A DNA stretch of 55,149 nt from Candidatus Zixiibacteriota bacterium (GTDB taxonomy: Bacteria; Zixibacteria; MSB-5A5; JAABVY01; JAHJOQ01), in the NCBI GenBank assembly GCA_018820315.1, contig JAHJOQ010000147.1:1-55149 (forward strand). Reading direction: 5' to 3'. Each line of letters opens with the position of its first letter. Within the stretch, counting starts at the first letter, position 1. This document shows positions 25,038 through 33,783 of this stretch, piece after piece. The notes under the pieces were generated by a model. It saw nothing but the letters and a program-made list of their open reading frames with translations. It was not told the origin of the DNA and did not search any database. The position numbers and the translations under genes are program-made.

Positions 25038-25582
25038 TTCTTCCTCAGTATTAATACTTCACTTTGTCCGAATTTCTTCTCTCTCAGAAGTGTATAGGTC
25101 TTCTGGTTGAAGCTGATTTTGGTCTTACCTGAATGCTCGACGACCAGCAGGCATCCGCTCCTGACGAGGTTCTGCTTCGCAATCATGTCGAGCAGTTTCG
25201 AAGAGAGAGGAGTCCCGTAGGGTGGATCGGCAAGCAGTATAGTTACAGTATCCAGACCTTTTAGATTGGCCAATTCATCCGGCAGCTTCAGCCGCACAAT
25301 ATCGGCACGGTCGAGCAGGTCGAGTGTCTGCAGGTTCTCCTTCACGACCTTCAGTGCGTCACGAGAGAGGTCGACGAAAAAGCACTTTTTCGCGCCGCGA
25401 GAAAGCGCTTCCAGTCCGAGATTGCCAGACCCACAGAACACGTCAGCTACGATAGCATTGTCGATTTCCGGTGCTATCATGTTGAATATGCTCTCTTTGA
25501 CTTGCTCAAGTGTCGGCCTCACTTCGAGTCCCTTAAGAGTCTTAAGCTTGAACCCCTTCTTCTCACCGGCGACTATTCTCAT
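25034..25582 (-). CDS. rsmD: 16S rRNA (guanine966-N2)-methyltransferase RsmD
   Basis: This 182-residue SAM-dependent methyltransferase has the N-terminal MRIVAGEKKG, the R-P-T-x-x-x-V-K-E-S-I-F-N signature, the SAM loop DVFCGSGNLG and the catalytic DPPYG. It methylates G966 of 16S rRNA. It starts 1 nt after the upstream PilM-like gene with GGAG 11 nt before, and its stop overlaps coaD. Confidence 0.95.
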   Translation of the reverse strand: MRIVAGEKKGFKLKTLKGLEVRPTLEQVKESIFNMIAPEIDNAIVADVFCGSGNLGLEALSRGAKKCFFVDLSRDALKVVKENLQTLDLLDRADIVRLKLPDELANLKGLDTVTILLADPPYGTPLSSKLLDMIAKQNLVRSGCLLVVEHSGKTKISFNQKTYTLLREKKFGQSEVLILRKK

Positions 25583-25583
25583 G

Positions 25584-26465
25584 TTAAATTACTCCAAGCG
25601 CCGCCAAAGGCAGAAGAAATCGTTCGGGCTTGTCTATCGTTCCATGAAGGATCTTCGAGATGTGATCAGGATTAAATCCTCTGAAATTGAGTCTCGACGA
25701 GAGTTCCGAAGCCAGCTCATCTTCATCAGCTCCGTTGATCACAACTCTGTCTATTCTCGCGCGTGATCCGGAAGTATGCCACGACAGAAGAGTCTCGATC
25801 GTTTCGGCGAATCTCTCCATTTTGCCGTCGGTCGGCAAATGTGCCGGCAGCAGGTCGGTCACATGGCGCTGGGACGTTCTGACAAGATACGCGCATTTGC
25901 TGCCGATGAACACACATTCGGCAGCTTCAGCATCCTCTCTGGCGCAATAGCTGGAAACGACATCTCCCCACACAGACTGTGGGAAAAACATCTGATCAAT
26001 AAGCAGGCCAATCGATTTGGCCTGATCAGTCAGGTGGTTCACATTTCGCTTTCGAGCCGCCCTTACCCTGCGAATCTGGTACTTGCCACAAATGGAGTCC
26101 ATTAAGTGTATGCTTTCATAGAGATAATCTTCGTGTCGACCAATAAGATGTGTCGCGATCTCCCAGCGCTCCCACTCATCCCGGCGGATTGTCAGCCCCT
26201 TCGGAATCTGAATCGTGAATTCGATTACATACTCCGCCGGAAGAACTACTGACGCCGGAATCAAGCCGTCACTCGAAGGAACGACTTGCGATATGGATTG
26301 CAGCGCGCTGCCGAAGTCTCCTGACCTGACTGTTTCAGGAACACTGATATCGAACTCATCAGCGCGAAGAAGCATGCAACTGCTATGTGATACTTCGAGC
26401 AGCACAGTCCTGATGGCATCCTGTGCCAGTTCGATGCCGAGTCGATATTTGAACGGCGTAATCAT
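25584..26465 (-). CDS. PilM-like actin-fold protein
   Basis: This 293-residue protein begins YRLGIELAQDAIRTVLLE, like the phosphate-1 loop of actin-fold type IV pilus proteins (PilM). A SVVLPAEYVIEFTIQIPKG strand pair and a WEIATHLI segment resemble the PilM helix that begins WEAEQYIP. It ends with an LPLAALGVI helix as PilM does. PilM usually heads pilMNOPQ, the inner-membrane platform of type IV pili and type II secretion. Here no pilN, pilO or pilQ follows; the next gene is rsmD. It overlaps the ComEA-like gene by 4 nt (ATGA). It could be a diverged or stand-alone paralogue. Moderately sure of the fold, not of the role. Confidence 0.6.
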   Translation of the reverse strand: MITPFKYRLGIELAQDAIRTVLLEVSHSSCMLLRADEFDISVPETVRSGDFGSALQSISQVVPSSDGLIPASVVLPAEYVIEFTIQIPKGLTIRRDEWERWEIATHLIGRHEDYLYESIHLMDSICGKYQIRRVRAARKRNVNHLTDQAKSIGLLIDQMFFPQSVWGDVVSSYCAREDAEAAECVFIGSKCAYLVRTSQRHVTDLLPAHLPTDGKMERFAETIETLLSWHTSGSRARIDRVVINGADEDELASELSSRLNFRGFNPDHISKILHGTIDKPERFLLPLAALGVI

Positions 26466-26881
26466 TTTTCACCGATTTCTATCATGCCCCGGACTGCTGT
26501 CAGTTTCGAGGGGCCTATGCCCTTGACTCGCACGAGATCATCGACACTCTCGAAACGACCTTGTACCTTTCTTGATTCGATTATTTTCGTAGCGAGATAA
26601 TTCCCGATGCCGGGGAGCAGCACCAGAGAATCGATTGGTGCCGTGTTGATGTTGATCCGGTACTTGTGAAGCATTCCCTTAGTGAGTAGTCCTGCTCTTA
26701 CTTCGCTTCCGTCAGTTGTCGCGCGATCCTGCTCCAGTTGACTTATAATAACCTCGGGGTAGATCACTTCTCCTGACTTCTGATAGATTACGATGGCTCC
26801 GCCCACAAGGAAAACAGTCGTCAGAAACAACACTACCCTGATGTCCGATTTAGAGAACAGTTCAGGGCGCCTGTCGTTCAT
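26462..26881 (-). CDS. ComEA-like helix-hairpin-helix DNA-binding protein
   Basis: This 139-residue protein has one N-terminal membrane helix (about 15-33). A short linker and a C-terminal double helix-hairpin-helix domain follow (ININTAPIDSLVLLPGIG, then VDDLVRVKGIGPSKL). That is the ComEA layout: a membrane-anchored receptor that binds incoming DNA in natural transformation. GAGG lies 6 nt upstream. It is coupled to the PilM-like gene, which fits a DNA uptake or pilus link, but comEC is absent here. A general role cannot be excluded, because short HhH proteins are common. Confidence 0.8.
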   Translation of the reverse strand: MNDRRPELFSKSDIRVVLFLTTVFLVGGAIVIYQKSGEVIYPEVIISQLEQDRATTDGSEVRAGLLTKGMLHKYRININTAPIDSLVLLPGIGNYLATKIIESRKVQGRFESVDDLVRVKGIGPSKLTAVRGMIEIGEK

Positions 26882-26916
26882 TATTTACCTCACAATCCCG
26901 CTGGCGTAAGATATTG

Positions 26917-27837
26917 TCAGCGGCTGAGTAGGGCAAGTAAAACTTTGCCAACAGCGGCAAGGCTCGATGGACTGCATTTGTCGGGAGTATCGGCTTGAGT
27001 GTGCCAGGAAGGATAGTCGAAATCGATTATGTCGATTACAGGGATACCTTTTTCCAGAAAGGGGAGGTGATCGTCATAGACGGTGTGTTTGATGGAATCG
27101 ACAAAATGCGAAGCGCCCTGTTCTGCAGCTTCGCTCCAGACCTGGTCGACGATGCGCTTGGCGTACATATGAGAATATCGTTCACGGTAGATCCTCATAT
27201 CGGTTGCGCCGACCATATCCAGCAGAATTCCGAACGCGTAATGTCCCTGATCGATATTTTCAACGTAGTATTTAGAGCCGATGCAGTAGTAGTCCAGATT
27301 GCCCGACTCACCGTAATCTTCAGCATCGAAAAGCACGATGTCGACTCCATAGGGGCAGTCGATATGAGGCAGTAGATTTGCGAGCTCCATAAGTACGGCG
27401 CAGCCTGAAGCGCCATCATTGGCACCGAGAATCGGCTGATTCTGCAGTGCTACGTTCGGGTCCATGTCGGCATATGGCCTCGTATCCCAGTGGGCGCACA
27501 GGAGCACTCGCGGCAGACGACCCGGATTGAATCTGGCAATGATGTTGGTCAGATCGGAAAAAGTCGTATCGCTGATGGTGTCGGTGAACTCAAAATTCTG
27601 CAGTTCGACCGTATCGAGCCTTGTCTCGAAGAATGCCTTGAAGTACTCGAGTGCCTTTGATGCACCATCCGAGCCCGGATTCCTCGGTCCGAAGTCACAT
27701 TGCTCAGTGAGATAGACATAGGCGCGGTCACCGTCAAAAGTCACTTTGCCAGATCCGCAACCCGGTAAAGACATGACTGTGAAGAGAATCAACAGAACAG
27801 CAGCGACGAGCAGATTTGACCTTGAAGCATAGTTCAT
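26917..27837 (-). CDS. M28-fold glutaminyl cyclase (glutaminyl-peptide cyclotransferase) lipoprotein
   Basis: This 306-residue protein has a lipoprotein signal peptide (lipobox SLPGC, Cys27). The body matches bacterial M28-fold glutaminyl cyclases: AHWDTRPYAD (His116), GANDGASG (Asp141, zinc), FDAEDYG (Glu173 as general base, Asp174 as zinc ligand), ILLDMVG (Asp207), DDHLPF (Asp256 region) and WHT (Trp278-His279, zinc). The Trp-His pair and the Asp in DDH are features of cyclases rather than of two-zinc aminopeptidases. Such enzymes turn N-terminal Gln of exported proteins into pyroglutamate. The ATG overlaps the sprA stop by one base. An aminopeptidase remains possible. Confidence 0.82.
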   Translation of the reverse strand: MNYASRSNLLVAAVLLILFTVMSLPGCGSGKVTFDGDRAYVYLTEQCDFGPRNPGSDGASKALEYFKAFFETRLDTVELQNFEFTDTISDTTFSDLTNIIARFNPGRLPRVLLCAHWDTRPYADMDPNVALQNQPILGANDGASGCAVLMELANLLPHIDCPYGVDIVLFDAEDYGESGNLDYYCIGSKYYVENIDQGHYAFGILLDMVGATDMRIYRERYSHMYAKRIVDQVWSEAAEQGASHFVDSIKHTVYDDHLPFLEKGIPVIDIIDFDYPSWHTQADTPDKCSPSSLAAVGKVLLALLSR

Positions 27838-30800
27838 CAGAATCTGATTTCAACCCATATTCCGAGTTGGCGTACATGCGATTTGCGGCGAGACCTCTTA
27901 TCCTCGGTGTCGGACCAGCGCATCTGGAGTCCGCCTTGAATATTGCTCGAGAAGCTGTAAGTTGCTCTCGGCGCGACTGTGAAATCGGTGCGTTCGTTCC
28001 CGGGGCTCACATTACCCTTGGTGTCTTCCTGCTCAGATTTAGTAGTCCGCTGGGAGATGTCAATGGTAAGAGACATCGTGCTCTGAATCTTCAGTCGACC
28101 TAAAAGTGGAATCTTAAACCCCGTCGGCGCTCTGAAACTGTACCTGTTGGAAAGCGTAATGCTCTTGGACCAGTTGCGCTGCTCGCGCGATACACCCTGC
28201 GTGATCGTCTTGTTGATCGATTGGGAAACCTCATATCGGCCTTGAGTTTGAACCGACTTCAGCCACGTCACATTGAATCCGAGCAGAGGACCGAAATTGT
28301 GCGTTATGTTCTCTTTTTCTTTATCACCGCTGTTCTTATTGATGCTCTCATCGAGCTTCTTGGAGTAGCTGCTGTTGACCGCGAAAGACTTGAATAGCCA
28401 ACCGATGATGCGAAAACGCTCCAGTCGCCCTATGTTGACGCTGAGGTCCGGAAATGAAGTCGAGATTGTCTCAAGATCATTCGCGCGTGACGTCTGAGTT
28501 CTCTTGGAATAACCGGAACTGATCTTGGAACCAAGTATGAAATCGATACCGCTCTTGGCGGAATATGTTTCGGATTTCGAGTCAGTGAAGCGACTAACGC
28601 TGCTTCCAGATGATTGGATGATCTCAACTCCAGGATCCTTGGTGAAGCCGAACTGGAACTTCAATGACGGACGATCTACCAGTCCTGAGCTCGAGAAGCG
28701 ATTGTCCTGACTGTAACTGAGAGTGACGGGGTCGATTCTGTTGGAGATAGGTCGAATGATTAAGAGGAACGGCTTGAACAGAACGAAGTCCCCGCCTTTT
28801 CCGGAGCCTCCTTTACCTTTCGAACCCGCGCCGAAGAACCTCTGAGAGTCGAACTTGCTTGACAAGGTCCAGTTCGAACTGGTCGATGCGAGTCTTGAAC
28901 CATCTTTGTAACGCTTAGGATCGGAGTTCTCATCATAAGAAGACTTGTAACTCAGCTTGGTCGACAAGAAATTGAATATCTTTGGTTCGTAACTTCCAGT
29001 GAAGGACTGGCGGCGCACCAACTCGACGCCGAGTTTGAATTCCTTCGGATTGAAAGAGAACTTAAGGGTCTCGGGATCCCTCAGGTCTCTGTCTGTCGAG
29101 AAATTGAAGCTCAGCGGCAGAGATCCGAAGAGATTATATTGCGCTGAACCCGATCCCGTGAATCGTCGATCATATGTCGAGAATATCCGGCCTTCATTGT
29201 TAACGCTCAGAGTCTGCTTCCGCGAGACATCACCTTTGAAGCTGAGCCTGCTCGGGGAATATCCCAGCGCCGTATTTGTGATGGCAGATGGGAAGAACGG
29301 AATGAATGAAGTCCAGCCGAATATCCGTATCGTCTTGTTGCCCGGGTTCAGAGAATAGTCGGCGTGAGCGGCATAATTCTCGCTTTCACTTTTCGGCTGT
29401 GTGGGAGATTGTGCATTAGAAGAGGAATATGAAAAGCTCGTGTTGATCTTGTTGAGAGTGAGGTTCCAGAGCCAATTGTTCGTCTTCTTTGCAAATTTCG
29501 ATGATATCCGGAAGTTGTTTGAATAGTTGCGAGAAGTCTCTGCTTCACGATCTTTCTCGGTTATGACGATGTCGGAGCCTGACTTCAATCTCGGGACTCT
29601 TACGCTCTTGCTCCACGAGTAGGATATGGGTATCCTTGCACCCCACTGCGGGGGAAGGAACTTGTCGAAGTTGAAGCTCGTGGAAATTGACAGGGATGTT
29701 TCTTCACTCCCCGCTCCCAGATTGTTCCTGTCCGCTGCCGTAAGCTGCCTGAAGAAAGCGTCTTTCTTCCTGTAGTTCATGGAGAATGATCCAATATCAG
29801 CGATACTTGTTGTGACGCTGATTCGTTTCGCGACTCCCTTGTCGCGCCTGACGTCAGTGACGCGCAATTCATCCAGCCAAATTTCACCCGATTCCGGATC
29901 GGGCGGAGCGTCGGCGGACCTCTGCACGCCCGCCGCAAGATAGATAATGTTCGTGAGCCGAGGGTTGCCTTTCACCCCGTAGCGGCCGACTGACAGGTAA
30001 TTCGTATCTGCAATTTCCTGTCTTAACTTGAGCAGGCTGTCTTTGACCTGTGTTATTGCATCGAAGTCGATGTCGACCCAGTTGCGCTGATCCCAGTAAT
30101 TCTTGCCGAGCGATGTGCTGTCCGTGCCGTAGATTCGCGTGTGGAATTCATAGAAATTCTGAGAATCGGTACCCATGCGGAAGATGAATTCAATCGATGA
30201 ATCGGCAGTAGTCGCGCTATGGACATACATCTGAAGTCGCCTGTAGCCGGCGTAGTTCTCTCCCCGGAACAATATGCGTTCGGCGATTCCTCTGGTACCG
30301 GGGTCAAAATTGAAGAACCTCAACCACAGCGACTGCTCTTTCTCGCGTGTCTCGTTGACTTTGTCGTAGTATCCCTCCACATCAGGAGGAGGAGTGTAAA
30401 CTGTGTCCGCAAATTCTTCTGTGTTGATGACAGAGACGTCGAACCTTGTCTCCTCATCTTCAGATGCACCCGCAGACATCGATGCCTGAGGAAGGGGAGT
30501 CTCGAGAGGCTGAACGAGCCATCTTGTGGACACAAGATCCATTGAAGCAAACTCGAGCGAATCTCTGTGAGAGAATCCGGTGAGTATGATACGCGCGAAG
30601 GACACTTGGTCCAGTGTGGCCTCGCCGGCTGAATCGTCAGGCTCATCGAGTGGGATCCTGTATGTTACCCAGCCTCGTTCATTCTGCGAATTCTCAACGA
30701 GATACTTGGTGTCGTTGGCGAAGTCCAGGACGTATTCATAGTAGTTGTTGCGAGTGTTGAGTGACTTATCTCGATTGATGTCCTCAGAGTCAGGATAATA

Positions 30801-33728
30801 GCCACGAGCCGGATCGCTGGCATTATTCTGAGTTCCGTTTATTCCCTCGTAGTTGTCCTTATCGTCATCCGAATAGAACCAGTTGTCCAGGGACGGATCG
30901 GCTGCCGTGCTTCCCAGGCTGTCCCTCTCCTGGGCATCCGTCCAGCCGTCAAGTCCAACATCCTCTTCATCTTCGAGTATGTCATTGAAGTTCTTGTCCT
31001 CCGTGTCCCACTTCCTGTTCCCGTTGATGTCTTCCGTGATCTCACCGAGATAGATTCGCAGTTGTCCATGCGTAGGATCGACGAACGGGCGGCGCATGCG
31101 GATTTCCAGAAACTGCGTTCTGCTCTGATCCCATGATCCCCGCCCCAAAGGTCTCATGATACCTGCCCACGACTCCTCAAGCGCTGTAGAGTCGGGATCA
31201 ATGCGGACTATCATAGTATTCGTGCGGTTGTCTCGATCCTGTACGTCACGATTCCAAATATCGGTAACGGGTGTCTCGGACCAGGGATTATACCAAATCA
31301 ATCTGGAACGAGGATTGATAGAATCATTTGTGAAGAAGCTGGGGTTCACAGTCGAAGTGTAGCCGCTGCCATCAAGCGGGGGAGAGGCCGTAGTCCACGC
31401 ATGCCGCAGGACACTGAGGCCATAAGCCTCCCGGGCACCCTCGAAGTCATCAATAAATGCTTCACCGAGCGTGTTGGGGTTCGGCACACTCTGCGCGATC
31501 TCTCCGGAGATAGTCATGCGGGAATCTGTCGTCGCTTCAAGCAGCGGTAACATGTCAAACATGTCGGTCAGAATCGGCAGCTCAAAACTCGTTTGGAAAT
31601 CGCTGTCCCATACAAGGTACTTCGACTCCTCCTGCCCGACTCTCGGTTTCCTGTCTGTCGATTTCTCGCTCTTGTAAAGGATCGTTGTTCCGAACTTGAA
31701 ATCCTTAGAGAGCACGTACTCGAGTCTTGCTCCGAACAATGATTTCTTTTCCGCAGCGATGAATGGCTGATACTCAAAGTCGACAGTGACATTGGCATTC
31801 GGATCCAGTACCTCTTCGCTTCGGAATATTATGCGCCCAAGATCGTAGTATATTGTGTAGTCGGTATCCTTCGTGAGTCGCCGTCCGTTGAGAGTGACGA
31901 CCTCCGAACCCTCGATGATATTGATCTTGCCGAGCGAAAACTCGGTCTGTCGCTCCGCGAGGCTCACTGCAATGTAATACTTCGAAGCTTCGCGAATGTC
32001 CTGGGAATTGACAGAATTGTATATTTCAGGGACTACCTCGTTGAGAGAATCGGGGTTGTTAAACGGTTCTCGATTCGGGAAGAAGAGAAATCCTCTTTCC
32101 AAAAACACCGTTTGATCCGTGATGTCAAGCTTTCCGTCGGGGTTCGGATTGCCATTGAGGTCCTGCTGATCAAGGCCCATGAGCTGGAGGTATGGCGTTC
32201 CGTCCTGGTGATCCAGGTTTGCGTCTTCACGCGTTTCCTCTCCCTGTTTGCCCTTGTATATCTTGATCTCTAATCCGTCGGGGTCGATGTTGCGAGCACC
32301 GAGAGAATAGACTCGTTTCCATTCATAGTGGAACGTTGGTACGTCGGGCGGAGCGCTGGCTCTTTTGATGAGCTTGAGATGAAGCGTGTCTGGATTCGAC
32401 AGGCTGCCGACCTCATACCTTGAGCCACCACGCTCGACAGTCATCCAGCAAGCGAGATCCTGCTGAACGCCCACGTAGGTAAGCATCTCCAGATACAGTT
32501 CGTTTTCATAGAAGAAGTATTTGTTTCGGTCAATCTCCAGCCAGTCGGTCTCATAGATTTCTGAGGAATATTGGGTCGTGTCGCGGGGATCGATATATGC
32601 AAACCCATGAATCTTCTGTACCTCGAGATCCGTTCTTGTCTCGTTTATGTAAAGCCTGAAATCTACGATCTTGTCGACACCGCGAAAGAGATCGTAGTCT
32701 GTATCGCCGACATCGGCCGGTCCGCCGATTCTTCCGAGATCAAAGAAAGTATTCGTCAGGTAGTCATAGTCTCGAATATATTTGACACTCCTCTGCGCAC
32801 CTGCGGTGAAACTTGATTTTTCGGTGTTCCCCTTCTCCTGTGACGTGATTACCGTCATGCCGAGGTTGCCAAGCTGCGCGGTTGCTTTGATACCAAATAG
32901 TCCCTGCACTCTCGAAGAGTACCCAACGAACTGCGTATTCGGCAATGCGAGGTTTGTGTTTCCCGCCTCGATAGTCTGCAGAATCTCATCCTCGGTCCCC
33001 TGGTATCTGATCTGAATGCGATTATCGAGATCCGTCTGCCTTTTCGAGTCCTGGTCAACTTTGACCTCGATCTTTGAACCGATATTGCCCGTGATCTTGA
33101 ACTGCGAGACCTGCTCCATGTTCAGGGAGGGGAATTTGCTCTGCTTGAATGCTGCGACCTGTGTTTTGTCATCCCATTGGCTTCGGCCATCAAAGCTGAC
33201 CCTATAATATCCGTTGACTCGAAGACCGACACCACCTTCGCCGATCAGTGCCTCGACTGCTCTGGGTACGTGAATGGGGATGCTGAAAGTGAGCAGGCCC
33301 TGAGCTTTGTCCGCCTGATCTTTCGCTATCGATCTCATCAGGCCTATTTTCCAGTAGTCGCTCGCATTAGTCTCGTTTCTCTGGCGGTTGAACTCGCGTG
33401 GCTCCACAGAGGTCGGATAGTGGATAGCGATAGGCGCGAATGTTGGGTGAAAGGAATATGTCCTGGTGAAAGTGAACATCAGAGTGCCCGGCTCAATTCT
33501 GGTCTTGTCGACTGGTCTGACTTTGCCGGCGTCAAGCCAGGAGTATTTCTTGATAGCGATCGACATACCCGACCAATGCGCGGGAGCCGGGATAGGAACA
33601 TTTCGAAGTGATTTGGTATCCAGGGGAATAGACAGCCATTGCCCAACAGCGGAACTGCCCGCCGAGATCATCGACAGGAGCAAGACAAGACATAAAAGCC
33701 TGATGTTCAAAGCGGGTCTTAATCGCAA
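27837..33728 (-). CDS. sprA: Giant outer-membrane protein of the SprA family (type IX-type translocon)
   Basis: SprA is the giant barrel through which Bacteroidota type IX secretion moves proteins across the outer membrane. This 1963-residue homologue has a signal peptide (AVG|Q30) and many paired-strand blocks. It shows the family landmark NTLGEAFIDDFEGARE, an acidic Asp/Asn-rich insert near 900-985 (DINGNRKWDTEDKN), long Ser/Lys/Asn-rich barrel strands in the C-terminal half, and a terminal Phe. It is somewhat shorter than typical Bacteroidota SprA (over 2200 residues). The start is TTG 33728: an in-frame stop lies directly before it and a GAGG is 10 nt upstream. murB precedes it and the glutaminyl cyclase follows by overlap. 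Confidence 0.88.
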   Translation of the reverse strand: MRLRPALNIRLLCLVLLLSMISAGSSAVGQWLSIPLDTKSLRNVPIPAPAHWSGMSIAIKKYSWLDAGKVRPVDKTRIEPGTLMFTFTRTYSFHPTFAPIAIHYPTSVEPREFNRQRNETNASDYWKIGLMRSIAKDQADKAQGLLTFSIPIHVPRAVEALIGEGGVGLRVNGYYRVSFDGRSQWDDKTQVAAFKQSKFPSLNMEQVSQFKITGNIGSKIEVKVDQDSKRQTDLDNRIQIRYQGTEDEILQTIEAGNTNLALPNTQFVGYSSRVQGLFGIKATAQLGNLGMTVITSQEKGNTEKSSFTAGAQRSVKYIRDYDYLTNTFFDLGRIGGPADVGDTDYDLFRGVDKIVDFRLYINETRTDLEVQKIHGFAYIDPRDTTQYSSEIYETDWLEIDRNKYFFYENELYLEMLTYVGVQQDLACWMTVERGGSRYEVGSLSNPDTLHLKLIKRASAPPDVPTFHYEWKRVYSLGARNIDPDGLEIKIYKGKQGEETREDANLDHQDGTPYLQLMGLDQQDLNGNPNPDGKLDITDQTVFLERGFLFFPNREPFNNPDSLNEVVPEIYNSVNSQDIREASKYYIAVSLAERQTEFSLGKINIIEGSEVVTLNGRRLTKDTDYTIYYDLGRIIFRSEEVLDPNANVTVDFEYQPFIAAEKKSLFGARLEYVLSKDFKFGTTILYKSEKSTDRKPRVGQEESKYLVWDSDFQTSFELPILTDMFDMLPLLEATTDSRMTISGEIAQSVPNPNTLGEAFIDDFEGAREAYGLSVLRHAWTTASPPLDGSGYTSTVNPSFFTNDSINPRSRLIWYNPWSETPVTDIWNRDVQDRDNRTNTMIVRIDPDSTALEESWAGIMRPLGRGSWDQSRTQFLEIRMRRPFVDPTHGQLRIYLGEITEDINGNRKWDTEDKNFNDILEDEEDVGLDGWTDAQERDSLGSTAADPSLDNWFYSDDDKDNYEGINGTQNNASDPARGYYPDSEDINRDKSLNTRNNYYEYVLDFANDTKYLVENSQNERGWVTYRIPLDEPDDSAGEATLDQVSFARIILTGFSHRDSLEFASMDLVSTRWLVQPLETPLPQASMSAGASEDEETRFDVSVINTEEFADTVYTPPPDVEGYYDKVNETREKEQSLWLRFFNFDPGTRGIAERILFRGENYAGYRRLQMYVHSATTADSSIEFIFRMGTDSQNFYEFHTRIYGTDSTSLGKNYWDQRNWVDIDFDAITQVKDSLLKLRQEIADTNYLSVGRYGVKGNPRLTNIIYLAAGVQRSADAPPDPESGEIWLDELRVTDVRRDKGVAKRISVTTSIADIGSFSMNYRKKDAFFRQLTAADRNNLGAGSEETSLSISTSFNFDKFLPPQWGARIPISYSWSKSVRVPRLKSGSDIVITEKDREAETSRNYSNNFRISSKFAKKTNNWLWNLTLNKINTSFSYSSSNAQSPTQPKSESENYAAHADYSLNPGNKTIRIFGWTSFIPFFPSAITNTALGYSPSRLSFKGDVSRKQTLSVNNEGRIFSTYDRRFTGSGSAQYNLFGSLPLSFNFSTDRDLRDPETLKFSFNPKEFKLGVELVRRQSFTGSYEPKIFNFLSTKLSYKSSYDENSDPKRYKDGSRLASTSSNWTLSSKFDSQRFFGAGSKGKGGSGKGGDFVLFKPFLLIIRPISNRIDPVTLSYSQDNRFSSSGLVDRPSLKFQFGFTKDPGVEIIQSSGSSVSRFTDSKSETYSAKSGIDFILGSKISSGYSKRTQTSRANDLETISTSFPDLSVNIGRLERFRIIGWLFKSFAVNSSYSKKLDESINKNSGDKEKENITHNFGPLLGFNVTWLKSVQTQGRYEVSQSINKTITQGVSREQRNWSKSITLSNRYSFRAPTGFKIPLLGRLKIQSTMSLTIDISQRTTKSEQEDTKGNVSPGNERTDFTVAPRATYSFSSNIQGGLQMRWSDTEDKRSRRKSHVRQLGIWVEIRF

Positions 33729-33783
33729 CTACGACCAACCTCAGTAAAACATTCTAACTGTATAAACTGCTCGATAGACCTCC

